DNA of 64,000 nt. It comes from Coptis chinensis. Lineage: Eukaryota; Streptophyta; Magnoliopsida; Ranunculales; Ranunculaceae. Below, one piece after another: positions 11,601 to 22,577 of this stretch. Numbering within the stretch: position 1 is the stretch's first letter; every line of letters starts with the position of its first letter. Below the pieces are notes generated by a model. The model was not told the DNA's origin and ran no database searches. It was given only the letters and a program-made list of their open reading frames with translations. Location: positions 77,397,501 to 77,461,500 of the forward strand of contig CM027385.1 in the NCBI GenBank assembly GCA_015680905.1, read 5' to 3'. Position numbers and translations under genes: made by a program.

Positions 11601-12258
11601 CGAAGAACGTAGTCGTTAAAATACCTTAAAAACTTGTAGTTACTACCAACACGCAAATCACTCCTCTCCACTCTTCTATCTTTGTTAAGAATGTGGTCAC
11701 TACCATAGTTTGATAATTTTATTTGCCCACATGCTCTCCTCGAGTCCGGGACTTTTGTGTGTACAATCCCTTACCCCAACCCACCCCGACCCCACACTAA
11801 TTTATTGTTTATCTGATAATCTGGACATATCGTGTATCCCTCCTTTTTATGTACATTAAGCACAAAGAAACTAATAATCTAATACATGTGATTTTGAATC
11901 TGTTGAGCTTAACTTTGTATCCTCACATTGAGATTTCTTTGTTCTTTTTTTTAGTGTTCATTAGTCTTCTTGATAGTCAGAATGAAAGTCATACATTTAG
12001 TTCATGCTTGGTTTTCTCCTTGAACAGGGCTTCCCAGAGTTATCAAGTGACGATTACTTCTCTAAAAACAATGAGTTTGCAACCTGGTTGAAGGAAAAGA
12101 AAAGAATATTTTTCTCAGATCTTTCATCTGAAGATGCACGCAGCTACTTCTCTAGCTTTATCAAGAAATGGAACAATGGAAGACTTGAACCACGATATTA
12201 TGAAGGCATCACAACTGGACCTCGGACTGCCCACAACTGGAAAATCAAAGCGAAGTAG
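8663..12258 (+). CDS. SCI1: SCI1-like protein (style cell-cycle inhibitor 1 homologue)
   Basis: Four exons, 8663-8726, 8812-8946, 9116-9171 and 12028-12258, join in phase to 161 aa. The N-terminal two-thirds is a Lys/Arg/Ser/Asp-rich, nuclear-localisation-like tract (SRKRRSS, KKHHRTRDDDKERR). The C-terminus is the conserved SCI1 block: DDYFSKNNEFATWLKEKK, FFSDLSSEDARSYFSSF and RYYEGITTGPRTAHNW. SCI1 was described in tobacco as a nuclear regulator of cell proliferation in pistil tissue; length (about 150 aa there) and layout agree. All introns are GT-AG. Intron 3 is 2.86 kb because of LINE and MITE insertions, while both splice sites look intact. Confidence 0.88.
9540..11255 (+). mobile_element. 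Decayed LINE (non-LTR retrotransposon) in SCI1-like intron 3
   Basis: Codes for LINE reverse-transcriptase blocks: GFPIEFYKKCWE, then TFIALIPKICDADDISDLRP, DLTKAYDHVSWRFLDYVL and, after a frameshift near 10120, LQFVDDTLIFL (catalytic F/Y-x-DD box near 10250-10280). A later fragment (10600-10660) encodes the ALPFAIMWGIWLERNRR-like C-terminal block. Several stops and frameshifts make it inactive. A hAT MITE is inserted in its 3' part. Exact ends and a target duplication were not found. Confidence 0.85.
10778..11127. mobile_element. Non-autonomous hAT-like element, GAGCTCGAGCTCGG-rich
   Basis: About 350 bp with terminal inverted repeats CTAAGGGTGGAATT and, inverted, AATTCCACCCTTAG, and an imperfect 8-bp target duplication (atgggagt / atgggacc). 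The interior holds two direct copies of a ~130 bp block built from gagctcgagctcggctc and its complement. Nested inside the LINE. hAT assignment rests on the TIR form and 8-bp duplication. Confidence 0.7.
11265..11599. mobile_element. ATATCGG-type hAT MITE, left end lost
   Basis: Same interior as the elements at 14091 and 20242 (cgatatatccgatatatcgg words, gactttttgac, accgatatat). The right end is gagccttg as in those copies, but the matching caaggcccaaaat left end is missing, so it is truncated. Confidence 0.65.
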
Positions 12259-12832
12259 TATGATGTAGTACTTTTAGTTTCTATCAATCAAAAAACAATA
12301 TATCCTGTAGTTTCTAAAGAATTTGATATCATTTTGCGTCTTCTTTTCTTCTTCTCCATGATATGCAGTTTTTGCAAACAAGTTCTTCGCCCTTGAGATG
12401 TCCTTTGTCCATTCTGATTCATTCACTGGATTTTTGGTGGTTACCTACGGTAGATATAGGTGAACTGGTGGCATCAGTGAACTGATTTTAATTGTAGGAA
12501 TATGTATGTTGTTGATCAATGTAGTCTACTATGCTTATTGGAATATGGTATAACAGTCCTTATAGGCTAGCCATGCCTGTCTTCCTGATAAAATTTATCA
12601 ATTTGAAGATTCCAAGCTGTTCTCTACGCTAGCTAAACTGATTTGTTATTGTTCTCTTTTATTATCACATTTTTCTCATTTTGAAGAATTAGCACTACAA
12701 ATATTTTCTACCGTCAGCAAGTCTTGAGGTTACAGACCCCTCCTCCATTTTTCCTTCACAATGTTTTGCAAGTGAGCATTGCGAGAGAACAAATTAGGTA
12801 CAACCATCATTAACCTCTAGAACTGCAAAGTT
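12259..12832. other. SCI1-like 3' flank
   Basis: Probable 3' UTR and intergenic sequence. No coding or structural feature recognised. Confidence 0.4.
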
Positions 12833-12847
12833 GATAAGCATCTTTAT

Positions 12848-13882
12848 GGTGTTAAACTGTTAGGAAAAAAGCTTCCTCTTTGAAAATGGCGGACAGCTCT
12901 CCTGCGGCTTAAAGCAGCTACCCTTCCTGCGGGGAATAGCAGATCTCTCTACTTCCCTTTTCCCCTTTCCCCTTCTTCTCCTTTAAACTCTCTTCTCCAC
13001 CTAGAGCTACCCAATTTAATTAGGTTACCACAATCTAAACCCTACCATTCACAGCCTCCACAACCCAAAACTCTTTGATTCCAGTAGATCTACTAATTGG
13101 AAGTGATGAAGAAGAAAAAGAAGAAGAAAAGCTTCCTCCTTTCTGTTGGTATGTAGGAGAGTTTATATCAACCAACATTGGTCTCTATCTTCAGTGGATC
13201 TGGAGGTGGGTTTTGTGGTTGTCTCCTTTGGTGCAGCCACCTTCCCACATTTTGCAGATCTTACACTATCTCAAGACCTTAAATAAGTTGGGTTTAGTTG
13301 GTTTTTGGTATGCAGCTGGTAGTGGTAGTTTCACTTTGGATTTACTTGGTCCAACATCTCTCTATCGGCGTCAAGGCCATGGGTTCAGACCCGTTATGTC
13401 CGGGATTTGGTTTGGCATTATGATTTGTTTGTTCAAAGCCATGGCTCTCTCCCATTTTCTACCCCCTCTCCGATTCTTTGGTTTGGGTTTCTTCGTCAGT
13501 CAGCTCACTAGTTGGGCCTTTGGTGGGGCATTCCAGGTTTGGAATTGCTAATCGACTTTGTTGTTGTGGAGTTTTATCTTTGTGCGACGATGACTCGTCA
13601 TTGAGTCGTCACCATGGGAGATCCAACACGGTGGAAGAAGGAGCAACTATAAAACCACCAAGAGAAAAGGATGGGGTTTCCAATGTGGTCGAGGTGTCTT
13701 CTGGTGGTTTGCTTGGAGTCGGTGGAGTCTATGTCGAGACTACCATATATTTACTGACTTCTGTTGGTTTCAACTGTTTTAATTTCGAGTTTTCTTTTCT
13801 TGTTTTCAGGTTAATGTTAATTGTTTTGATTGTAAGAAGTTATGTACAAATTAATACAATCAGGGCAGTTTATCAAAAAAAA
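12848..13882 (+). mobile_element. Retroposon with A-tail and 15-bp target duplication, unclassified
   Basis: A 1,035 bp insertion flanked by a perfect 15-bp direct repeat gataagcatctttat (12833-12847, 13883-13897) and ending in tcaaaaaaaa. A 3' A-tail plus a long target duplication means target-primed reverse transcription by LINE machinery. The body has no reverse transcriptase. It holds one 158-codon open frame (13075-13551, first ATG later in frame) with no family I recognise, and a CT-rich leader (12950-13010). It could be a non-autonomous LINE derivative or a processed transcript. Confidence 0.8.
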
Positions 13883-14090
13883 GATAAGCATCTTTATTAT
13901 ATTTACTATGTACATGGCCAAATTCCATAAAATATATCATACTAACAAATTCAGTAATAACTACTTTTAAGTTCCAACAATCCATGGTGATTTTTTTTGT
14001 TTTGCATAGGCCCGAAAACCAAAATGAATGATATTCATTCTGATATGAATGAACTTCATTTCTTGGTAGAGGATCGTGCTCACTCTAGAA

Positions 14091-14517
14091 CATGGCCCAA
14101 AATATCGCCGAGAAATCCGATATCTCGCCGATATATCTCGGTAAATTGGTACACCGAGATCGATATTTCCGAGATATATCCACCGAATATTAAACCCCTT
14201 TTTTTCCGAGATATATCGGAATTTCCGATATGAAAGTTTATATCGCCGATATAATCGATATTTCCGATATAATCGATATATATCGGTTGACTTTTTGACC
14301 AATTTTTAATAATTTAATATTGAAATTTCCGACATATCCGATATATCCGAGATATATCGGCGAGATATCCGAGATATCCGAGATATATCGGTGAGATATC
14401 CGATATTTTAGAAACTTTGGACTGGTCACCAAAAAAACCGAGATATCCGATATATCCGATATATCTCGGTTTTTGGGTACACCGATATATTAAACGATAT
14501 CGAAATTTTGGGCCTTG
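14091..14517. mobile_element. hAT MITE, ATATCGG family
   Basis: A 427 bp element flanked by a perfect 8-bp target duplication CTCTAGAA (14083-14090, 14518-14525). Termini are CATGGCCCAAAAT and, inverted, ATTTTGGGCCTTG. The interior consists of overlapping (c)cgatatatcgg and cgagatatatc words with strong self-complementarity. CA-G-GGCC termini with 8-bp duplications are typical of hAT elements. Confidence 0.88.
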
Positions 14518-14525
14518 CTCTAGAA

Positions 14526-15286
14526 TACACAAGCAGCCACTCTGTCATTGTTGTCTATTATAAGTTCTTAATAGTTAATACTGGGCATTGAATATGTATG
14601 ATATCAATGTGTGTTGAGCTTTACCTGATCCAACATTTGGCTAAAGGATGTAACTAAATCCATTTGAAGATTTAGCAATTTATTTTCTTTGGGAATTCTT
14701 AGTCCTAACATTTCGTCCAAAACTCCCAATTGAAATACCCAAGTTAACATAATAAGAAGTGAGGATAAATCACTATAACCATAATTATAGTAAAATTTAA
14801 ACTTTGAAATAAGGATGTGTGTACTATTAGAGTTACGAGTCCATGGTCATATATAGGAGAGAAGAAAATTTGAGAAAGAACATATGTTTATTTTGTTGGG
14901 TCTTAAACTATTAGTAAACTGGTGGTTGGACTTAGTTGGACCGTTGGAAAAACGCATTGGATTTATTTTTAAGTGGGCCAATTCCGAAATTACGAAAAGT
15001 CAAAAACAAGGTTCTGATGTAATTTCCTTTCCGTTTCCTACTTTTCTTCCTCACTGGAGAATTTGGAAAGTATACATTGATTCTCTCATTCTCAGCTAAA
15101 TCTTTACCAAACAAAATTGTGTTCACAACTATAAACTTTCCCAAACAAATCTCAATTATTTCCACTGAAAAAAACACTTAAAAAAAAAGGTGTTTTAAAG
15201 AGGTTTTTGAAGCTAAAGAAGACATTGGTCTTCTGTTTCTCGTCTAGTTTGATTAAAAAAGTGCTAAAGGAGAGATTTTGGGGAAG
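14526..15286. other. Intergenic, promoter region of the acetylornithine aminotransferase gene
   Basis: No gene or transposon recognised. The last ~100 bp before the ATG at 15287 are A-rich and probably 5' UTR. Confidence 0.45.
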
Positions 15287-18200
15287 ATGGCTTCATTAAA
15301 TCTTCGTCTAAACAGTTCCATTTCGTCAAAAATCGACACTTCAACCATTTTTAAGCTAAAAAATGGAAGGTTTAATGCATGCAATGTGTTTGCAAGTCTT
15401 AATTTAGATACCAAGACTTACCCAAGTACTAAAGTGAAACTGGGTGTGTCAAAAAGTGAGGAGATAATGGCAGCGGAAGCTAAATATTTAGTTGGAACAT
15501 ATGCTAGAGCACCAGTTGTTATTGAGAGGGGTAAAGGTTGTAAATTGTTTGATGTTGAAGGGAAAGAGTATCTTGATATGACTTCTGGTATTGCTGTGAA
15601 TGCACTTGGTCATTGTGACCCTGAGTATGTTAATGCTATTAAAGAGCAAGCTGATACTGTTATTCATACTAGCAATGTGTATTATACACAGCCACAGGTA
15701 TATTTCGCAACTCGAATTGGTTTTGCATGTAGTTGTTGTTTTCATTTGTGGTTTTTGAATTTGTGGAATGTTCTTGTATTGTGTTCATTTGCGAAAAATT
15801 GTTGTGTTTGAATTTGTAGACAAGTTGCTTGTAAATGGATTTCTCCTGCTATTAGGATACTAGGACAGGGGCGTTGTTAGTTAGTATGTGATGTATTCGT
15901 AATATAAAACATGCTTTAAAAGTTACTTGTATATTGATTTTTCTGTAACTCAACATGTAAAAGTATCATCGAATGTGCATTCGGTTTTTTTCCTCCCTTT
16001 CAATTCATAATGTCTACATATCTTTTGTGCACTGGTGTGTTCATATTTAGATTTTCTATTATTTGTTTTAAGCTTTTAAAGTGTGGACCTACTAGCAGAA
16101 ATCTTTTTTGGGCAATTTAGATTAAACATGATTGGCGCATGTTCTAGACACCAAAGAACGGCTCCTCCTGTAACAGAATGATGGATTTATCCTGATTTTT
16201 TTGCTCTCCTGGTTATTACTTATAACTTTATAAGTTACAGAAAACATTCTATTATCTCATCAGGGTTATAAAACATTTGCTATGATATTTCAGGTGGATC
16301 TTGCAAAACGTCTTGTGGAGTGTTCCTTTGGTGATCGTGTCTTCTTCTCGAATTCTGGAACTGAAGCAAATGAAGCGGCTATAAAATTTTCAAGGAAATT
16401 CCAAAGACATTTACATCCCAATGAGGAAGATCCACCTGCAGAGTTTGTTACTTTTACCAACAGCTTTCATGGGAGGACAATGGGTGCTCTTGCCTTGACA
16501 AGTAAGGAGAATTACAGGTCACCATTTCAACCTGTTATGCCTGGAGCCACTTTCTTGGAATATGGCAATATTGAAGCAGCAACAGAAGTTATTAAACGTG
16601 GAAAAACGGCCGCAGTTTTTGTGGAACCAATCCAAGGTGAAGGGGGCATATATAGTGCTACACAAGAATTTTTGCAGTCCTTGCGTAGTGCTTGTGATGA
16701 TGCTGGAGCACTTCTGGTCTTCGACGAGGTAGGCAGGCGTTTAGTTTTCATATTATACTTGTTATATTTACGTAAAACAGCCTATGTTACACTGACACGG
16801 TTAATGATCTCATGGGACCAAGGCCAAGCTGATCTTAGTATCCTTAGCTTGTGATCTATTTCATTTTTTGGATTGTTACCAAAATGGCAATATAGTCAAC
16901 TGATTGTAGATATTGTCACTGAGCCCATCCACCTTAGACTATCTTTCTATATTGTTTTCCCTTAACGATTTCTTAATCACACAGTCATCTACTTAGCACA
17001 ACGAATCTCAACCATATATTCAGTGTCACAGAACATTTTAACTGGTCGCACGAATGTGACTGTTATTTGTGAAGGCACTTAAAATGTGAGTCTAGGTATG
17101 TGAATTGGAAAAACTAGTCTCGTTACGTAATTGTTTCTTGCCAACATCTGACGTAATTTCCGTGTTCTAATACTAAGCTGCACTGATCGGTTTTGACATC
17201 CTTTATATCAATGAATTATCTCAAATCTTAACAGCCATCTACTGTCAGATATTGAGCATGTGTCTTGTAAACTTATTTTTTTTGTTTTGAAAGTTCACCA
17301 AGTTCCTAAGGAAATTGTACATTTCCACTTCCAGAGATTTGCGAGTCCAGTCAAAAATTGTATGTGATGACATGTGGGTTATGTAAGAAAGACGTAGACA
17401 CGTGTCTATTTGAGCTCAGCTCAAAGCTTTCACATATGCTGATCACCTGCTTAACTGACATAGTGACAAGTAAACACCATTAAAATGTTTCAGTGAGTGC
17501 CCATGATGTATGACAATGTGTGTAGGAACTATTCTGAAAATTTTGTTGTTATTGTTAGATAGCATGTTGGTATGCCTATTTTAGCAAAGAGGTGTAATGA
17601 ATGTCTGTTCTGCGACTTTGACTAGCATGCTTGGAGGGAATAACAAGGCAGGCTGTGTGTTTGGAATCTTACTGCTAAGTTTACCGCGGTTTGAAGCTAT
17701 TTAATTTACCATGAGATTTAAAATTCAGCATACCATTCCAGCTGTGACTCTGTTTCTTTGTTTAATGCCGAGTCAAAATATTCAAAATTTTAATCCTTCT
17801 TTCCTATGTGTCAACTCTTTGGATGTGTCAATATCTTTAAACAGAAGTTTTTACAAGTTTGTTAATCTTTATTAGAGTTTGACTTGGAGCATCTCCATGT
17901 TATTATACTGTATGTAGAGCTGAACATCTTATGGCTGCACGCGACATAGTTCTTGCAATTTAGTGGCTGAAGGTCAACACTGCTTTAACAGATTCTTAAC
18001 TTGATGCGTAATTCTAATCCGTGTTTACTATGGATGAATAATTCAATACCTATCTCATAGATTTGTATATATTTCTTTCTGGTATAGGTTATCTGCCATA
18101 AAGTTCTGTGATATTTTTTCGTACTTTACCTAACCTTCAAATATAATTGTTACCTTATCTCTTAGGTTCAATGCGGGTTAGGGCGTACTGGATACCTCTG

Positions 18201-18705
18201 GGCCCATGAGTCGTATGGAGTTTTTCCAGATATAATGACACTAGCCAAACCACTTGCTGGAGGTCTACCAATTGGTGCGGTGTTGGTGACTGAGAGAGTT
18301 GCTTCTGCCATAGCCCCCGGTGATCACGGAAGCACATTTGCAGGTTCACCTGGCATCTGTAAACCAGCTCTTGTAGTTTTGGAGAAAATCATGAAACCTG
18401 AGTTCTTGGCCAGCGTTTCCAAGAAAGGCAAGTACCTGAAGGAATTATTATTACAGAAACTAGAAGGTAACAAGCATGTGAAAGAAGTACGTGGGCTTGG
18501 GCTAATTGTGGGAATTGAGCTGGATGTACCAGCATCACCACTTGTGGATGCTTGTCGTAAGTCTGGCCTTCTTGTACTGACTGCCGGGAAAGGAAATGTT
18601 GTTAGGCTTGTACCTCCGCTGGTCATCTCGGAGCAAGAACTAAAGTTTGCGGTGGACATATTATCAGAGTGCATGCCTGTACTTGACATCGAGGAACCAA
18701 AGTAG
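15287..18705 (+). CDS. Acetylornithine aminotransferase, organelle-targeted
   Basis: Three exons, 15287-15697, 16294-16728 and 18166-18705, encode 461 aa; all junctions are phase 0 and GT-AG. The enzyme (EC 2.6.1.11) transfers the amino group between N2-acetylornithine and 2-oxoglutarate in arginine synthesis. Residues about 1-60 are Ser/Lys/Asn-rich with few acids, a transit-peptide-like leader for plastid or mitochondrion. Family motifs of class III PLP aminotransferases follow: [81 protein letters not shown] across the exon 2/3 junction, and [14 protein letters not shown] with the PLP-binding lysine at about residue 310. Length fits the plant enzyme (about 457 aa). The close relative ornithine delta-aminotransferase is less likely because the transit leader and the [14 protein letters not shown] region match acetylornithine enzymes. 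Confidence 0.95.
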
Positions 18706-19236
18706 GAAGAGTGGTGTTTTAAGTATAACTTATAAGGTTTGTAACCTTGACATCACTTCAAGTATAATAAAATTGTTTAATTTAAGGTGCTTCTCTCAAC
18801 CTTAGATTACTCCATATTGATCATAATTCTTTGCAGGCGTGGCTTGTGGCATAGCTGTATTTTAGCGTAGAACCAGAGCTATCTTGATTCGTCATGGATG
18901 TTTCAGTTTGTCAACAACAAGAAATATTGTGTAGACCTGACAGTTATTTGCAACAGGAAGTAAACTTCCTTGGGGTTTGTTCTTGACTCTTCTGATTTTC
19001 TGAAGTAATATGGCAAATAGAGATGCTTGAATTTCAGTTTTATTTCAGCCATTTCTAATCACCTTTTCTACAAGTGCAAATTGCATGCATGAACTCAGTA
19101 TGTCTATCTGACTATCGATGGTGTAATGTTAGTTACATTATTACGTCTTAATATAAATATATAACTAAGGGAGATTGAGCATTTGAGCTTGCATAACTGG
19201 CTGGGGTACAAGTTATGTGATCAATTTACATATGCC
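18706..19236. other. 3' flank of the aminotransferase gene
   Basis: Probable 3' UTR (aataaaattg near 18766) followed by unremarkable intergenic sequence. Confidence 0.4.
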
Positions 19237-19244
19237 ATTATGAG

Positions 19245-20174
19245 TAGGGGTGGGAATTTGGCCCTAACGACCCTAACCCGGCCCTGACCGACCCGACCCT
19301 AAGCCCTATAAAGCCCTTACAACTAAAGCCCTCCACAGAGTTTAGGGCCACTAAGGCGGGTGGTAAAGGTTCAAAACATAGGCCCGACCCCAACTAAGCC
19401 CCAAACCAAGCCCTAGTTATAATTTTCACTATAAAATACACAACTAAAACTATCCAACTCCTTGCATTATATATTTTTATTAAAATAACACCGTTTTTTG
19501 TAATTTATCACTTCACCGTATGGATTTCTAATAACTTGTCTTATATCATAAAAACTTGTAAACCTAATTGTTTTTATCTCACAACTCACGATACCTCTCA
19601 CAACTCCCCGCCTAACCTAGTCGCCAAGAACAATAATGAGCACCGGGCATTAGCCTAATGAAAAATAGGTTGACGTCGGAAAACTCATTCCATACTCTTA
19701 TTTGTCTTTGTGTTCTTCAATGTTAAATGTAATTTTGGTGAGATTTGAGTACAAGAAATAACAGATTTATGTCGAAAAAGCTCATTCCAAAATGTGTCTT
19801 GTGTATTTTAACGTAATTTTGAAATATAAATATGAGTCTCTATGTATTTCCGTTTATTAGATTGTGGATATTTTTAAATTGTTGGACTTATCGAAAATTA
19901 TTACTAGATTGGTTGTTATTCAAATTTCAAAGTGGTGGGACTTTGAGTTTTGAAATTTTTGAATTTTTTTTTGTTTTTTTTGTAATATAAATGAGTTTTA
20001 AAACTGATGTAGTAAAAGAAGAAAATATATAGGCCCCGGCCCTAAACCTGTTAAAAGAGGGCTTAGGGTAGGGTCGTATAAATTTAGACTTATGACCCTA
20101 CCCGACCCTAATAACTAAAAGGCTTTAAATGTTAAGGGCCGGGCTAGCCCGACCCGACCTATTGCCCACCCCTA
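19245..20174. mobile_element. Non-autonomous hAT element, 930 bp
   Basis: Perfect 8-bp target duplication ATTATGAG (19237-19244, 20175-20182). Termini TAGGGGTGGGAAT and, inverted, ATTGCCCACCCCTA. Subterminal regions are dense in ggccc / gaccc words (about 100 bp each side) and the middle is AT-rich without coding capacity. Confidence 0.9.
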
Positions 20175-20241
20175 ATTATGAGTCACGAATCTTTTGTCAT
20201 CCACTAACATCCACACTACATGTATTTTCCATATGTTAGAG

Positions 20242-20608
20242 CAAGGCCCAAAATATCGAATTCGGTAAATATTTCAATTTACTTAAAAACCGATATATAT
20301 CAAAAATATCAGAAATATCAGAGATATATTTTTTTTATTCACTAGTCAAAATTTTGTTTTGTATGTTGATATATTAGAAATATTATCGATTATATCAGAA
20401 ATATCATCAATATATCGGTCAAAATCAACAATATTTAGTCAAAATTAACAATATCAGTCGATATATATTGTTATATCGGAAATTACAATATATATAAAAA
20501 AAAATATTTAATATTCGGTTGAGATATATCGAATATATCTATATCAGTGTACCAAAAAACAATATATATCGGTAATATATCGGATATATAGGCGATATTT
20601 TGGGCTTG
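20242..20608. mobile_element. hAT MITE, ATATCGG family
   Basis: A 367 bp element flanked by a perfect 8-bp target duplication TGTTAGAG (20234-20241, 20609-20616). Termini CAAGGCCCAAAATATCG and, inverted, CGATATTTTGGGCTTG. Same word structure as the element at 14091, with more AT decay. Confidence 0.9.
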
Positions 20609-20616
20609 TGTTAGAG

Positions 20617-21244
20617 ACCCTTGATGTTCAACCACCGTAGATATTTTCATTTCAAAGTAAAATATTGGAAACATAGGTGGTAAAAACTGGATATACTTTC
20701 GGTCATTGTTTCCACTTTCCCCGCCAGGTCTATCACTCTCGATCTATGTATCAAAGTAGAACGGTCCTTTTTTTGAGTCTTTGATGAAAGTCTAGTCAGC
20801 TTTCCCGCGTAAAAAAATAAAATAAAGCATTCCTTGAGCCAATGTTCCAATAGAAAAGCAACACGTAGCAACATGATGAGAAACGCGTGATTATAGTCCT
20901 TCTCTGTTTATCTACTTTGATTTCCCGCGTTAAAAAGAAAAAAATTATTTCTCACACCTAAAATTATTCTTTTCCATGCTTAAAAATATGCAAAAAAACA
21001 AGAACAAAGGTAAAAAAATAAGGAAACTGTTGAGCATTGGAAACTCTGGTGTACTTACTGGCTTTGACAAGCCAAAACCCACTACCATCCATTCAAACCT
21101 CGATCAAAGTGTTAAAGCAAACAAAACACTTTATATTTTTTTCTTTCCCTCTTTCAACCATTTCTTTGTTGCTTTTCTAGTTTCACTAATCCCATAACAC
21201 ATTCCCACTTTTCTTCTACTTCTTGCTCTTCTTCTACTTGAGAA
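20617..21244. other. Upstream region of the DUF641 gene
   Basis: Contains two similar stretches with ttcccgcgt followed by an A-rich run (near 20805 and 20921). The last 60 bp is pyrimidine-rich (ttcttctacttc), typical of a plant 5' UTR. No gene seen. Confidence 0.4.
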
Positions 21245-22577
21245 ATGGAACAAATAAACAAATCTTCAACCCCAAGTCTCAACAAACTACTCCTTAGAAC
21301 ATTATCTGCTGTTTTTCGTTTTCGAAAAGCACCCAAAGAAAGACTTCACAAGCTAAAGTACCAAGACAGAATAAAAAACCATTCTTTAAAGTCAAATTCA
21401 AGCTTTGGCTATTTACCGAATCGTTCTTTTAACGAAGAGAATGAGAAAAAAATGGTCATGGAAGCTGTTTTCGCCAAGTTGTTTGCGAGTATTTCAACTA
21501 TTAAAGCTGCTTATGCTCAGTTACAAATAGCTCAATCTCCTTATGATCCAGAAGAGATACAAGTAGCTGATGAGTTAGTAGTTACTGAGTTGAAACTTCT
21601 GTCTGAGTTGAAACAGAGTTATTTGAAGAAACAGAATGATAGTTCTCCTCATATTACGGTTTTGTTAGCTGAGCTTAAGGAACAAAAGAGTGTTTTAAAG
21701 AGTTATGAAATAATGAGGAAGAAGCTTGATTCTCAGTTCAAGTTAAAAGATTCAGAAATTTTGTTTCTGAAAGAAAAGTTGGAAGAATGTGGTAAGCAGA
21801 ATGAGTTACTTGAACAACAACTAGACCATTTTGATTCTTTTTCAGTTCTTGATAATGTGGAGTTATCAGAATTGAGTTATAAGCATTTTGCTGTCGTTCA
21901 TCAACGTGTTGTTGAGTCGATTTGTAGTTTTGTTAAGTTGGTTATAGAGAAAATGTGCTCTTCTGGGTGGGATATTGGTGCTGCAGCAAATGCAATTGAA
22001 CCAGGTATGAGGTATGGGAAATTAAATGAAAGACGTTTTGCGTTTGAATCGTTTGTTTGTCGAGAAATGTTTGATGGTTTTCATTATTCAAATTTTTCTA
22101 GTTTGAATGAGCAAGAATGTAGAAGCCAACGACGTTTTTTTGACAAGTTCATGGAGTTGAAATCAATAAATGCAATGGAAATGTTGAAGGTGAAACCTGG
22201 TTCTAGTTTTGGGAAGTTTTGCCGGGTCAAATATTTGGGTCTAGTTCACCCCAAGATGGAGGTATCATTTTTGGTAATCTGAACCAAAGAAATGTAGTGA
22301 ATCTGGGTGGGCACCCGGAAACCGGTTTCTTCAGTTCGTTTATTGAAATGGCAAAAATGTATGGCTCTTGCATTACTTAGCCTTTTCATTTGATCCCCAA
22401 GTGTCTATTTTTCAAGTTACAAAGGGCTGTCGATTTTCCGAGGTTTTAATGGAAAATGTTGTAGAACACGATACCGATGAGTTACCGGGTTCTGAACCCC
22501 GGGTTGGGTTTACGGTTATACCCGGATTCAATATTGGTAAAATTGTCGTACAGTGTAAAGTGTATCTGTCTTCTTGA
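21245..22577 (+). CDS. DUF641 protein, GIL1/IRKI-like, with two one-base frameshifts
   Basis: Single-exon gene of about 444 codons. The N-terminal part has a basic leader, then the DUF641 block MVMEAVFAKLFASISTIKAA, then a coiled coil (residues about 125-205: LLAELKEQKSVLKSYEIMRK, LKDSEILFLKEKLEE). The C-terminal half carries family signatures: KLVIEKMCSSGWDIGAAANA, FESFVCREMFDGF, GSSFGKFCRVKYLGLVHPKM and, at the end, GCRFSEVLMENVV and VGFTVIPGFNIGKIVVQC. This is the GRAVITROPIC IN THE LIGHT 1 / IRK-interacting family, implicated in growth responses. The frame is lost at the T5 run 22268-22272 and again at the A5 run 22353-22357; in each case one more base would restore the family alignment. 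The protein as written would stop at 22282 and lack about 100 residues. Either recent pseudogenisation or homopolymer sequencing errors. Confidence 0.88.

Noticed and set aside
13075..13551. 158-codon frame in the retroposon as a host gene
   Set aside because: It lies wholly inside an insertion bounded by a 15-bp target duplication and matches no family I know.
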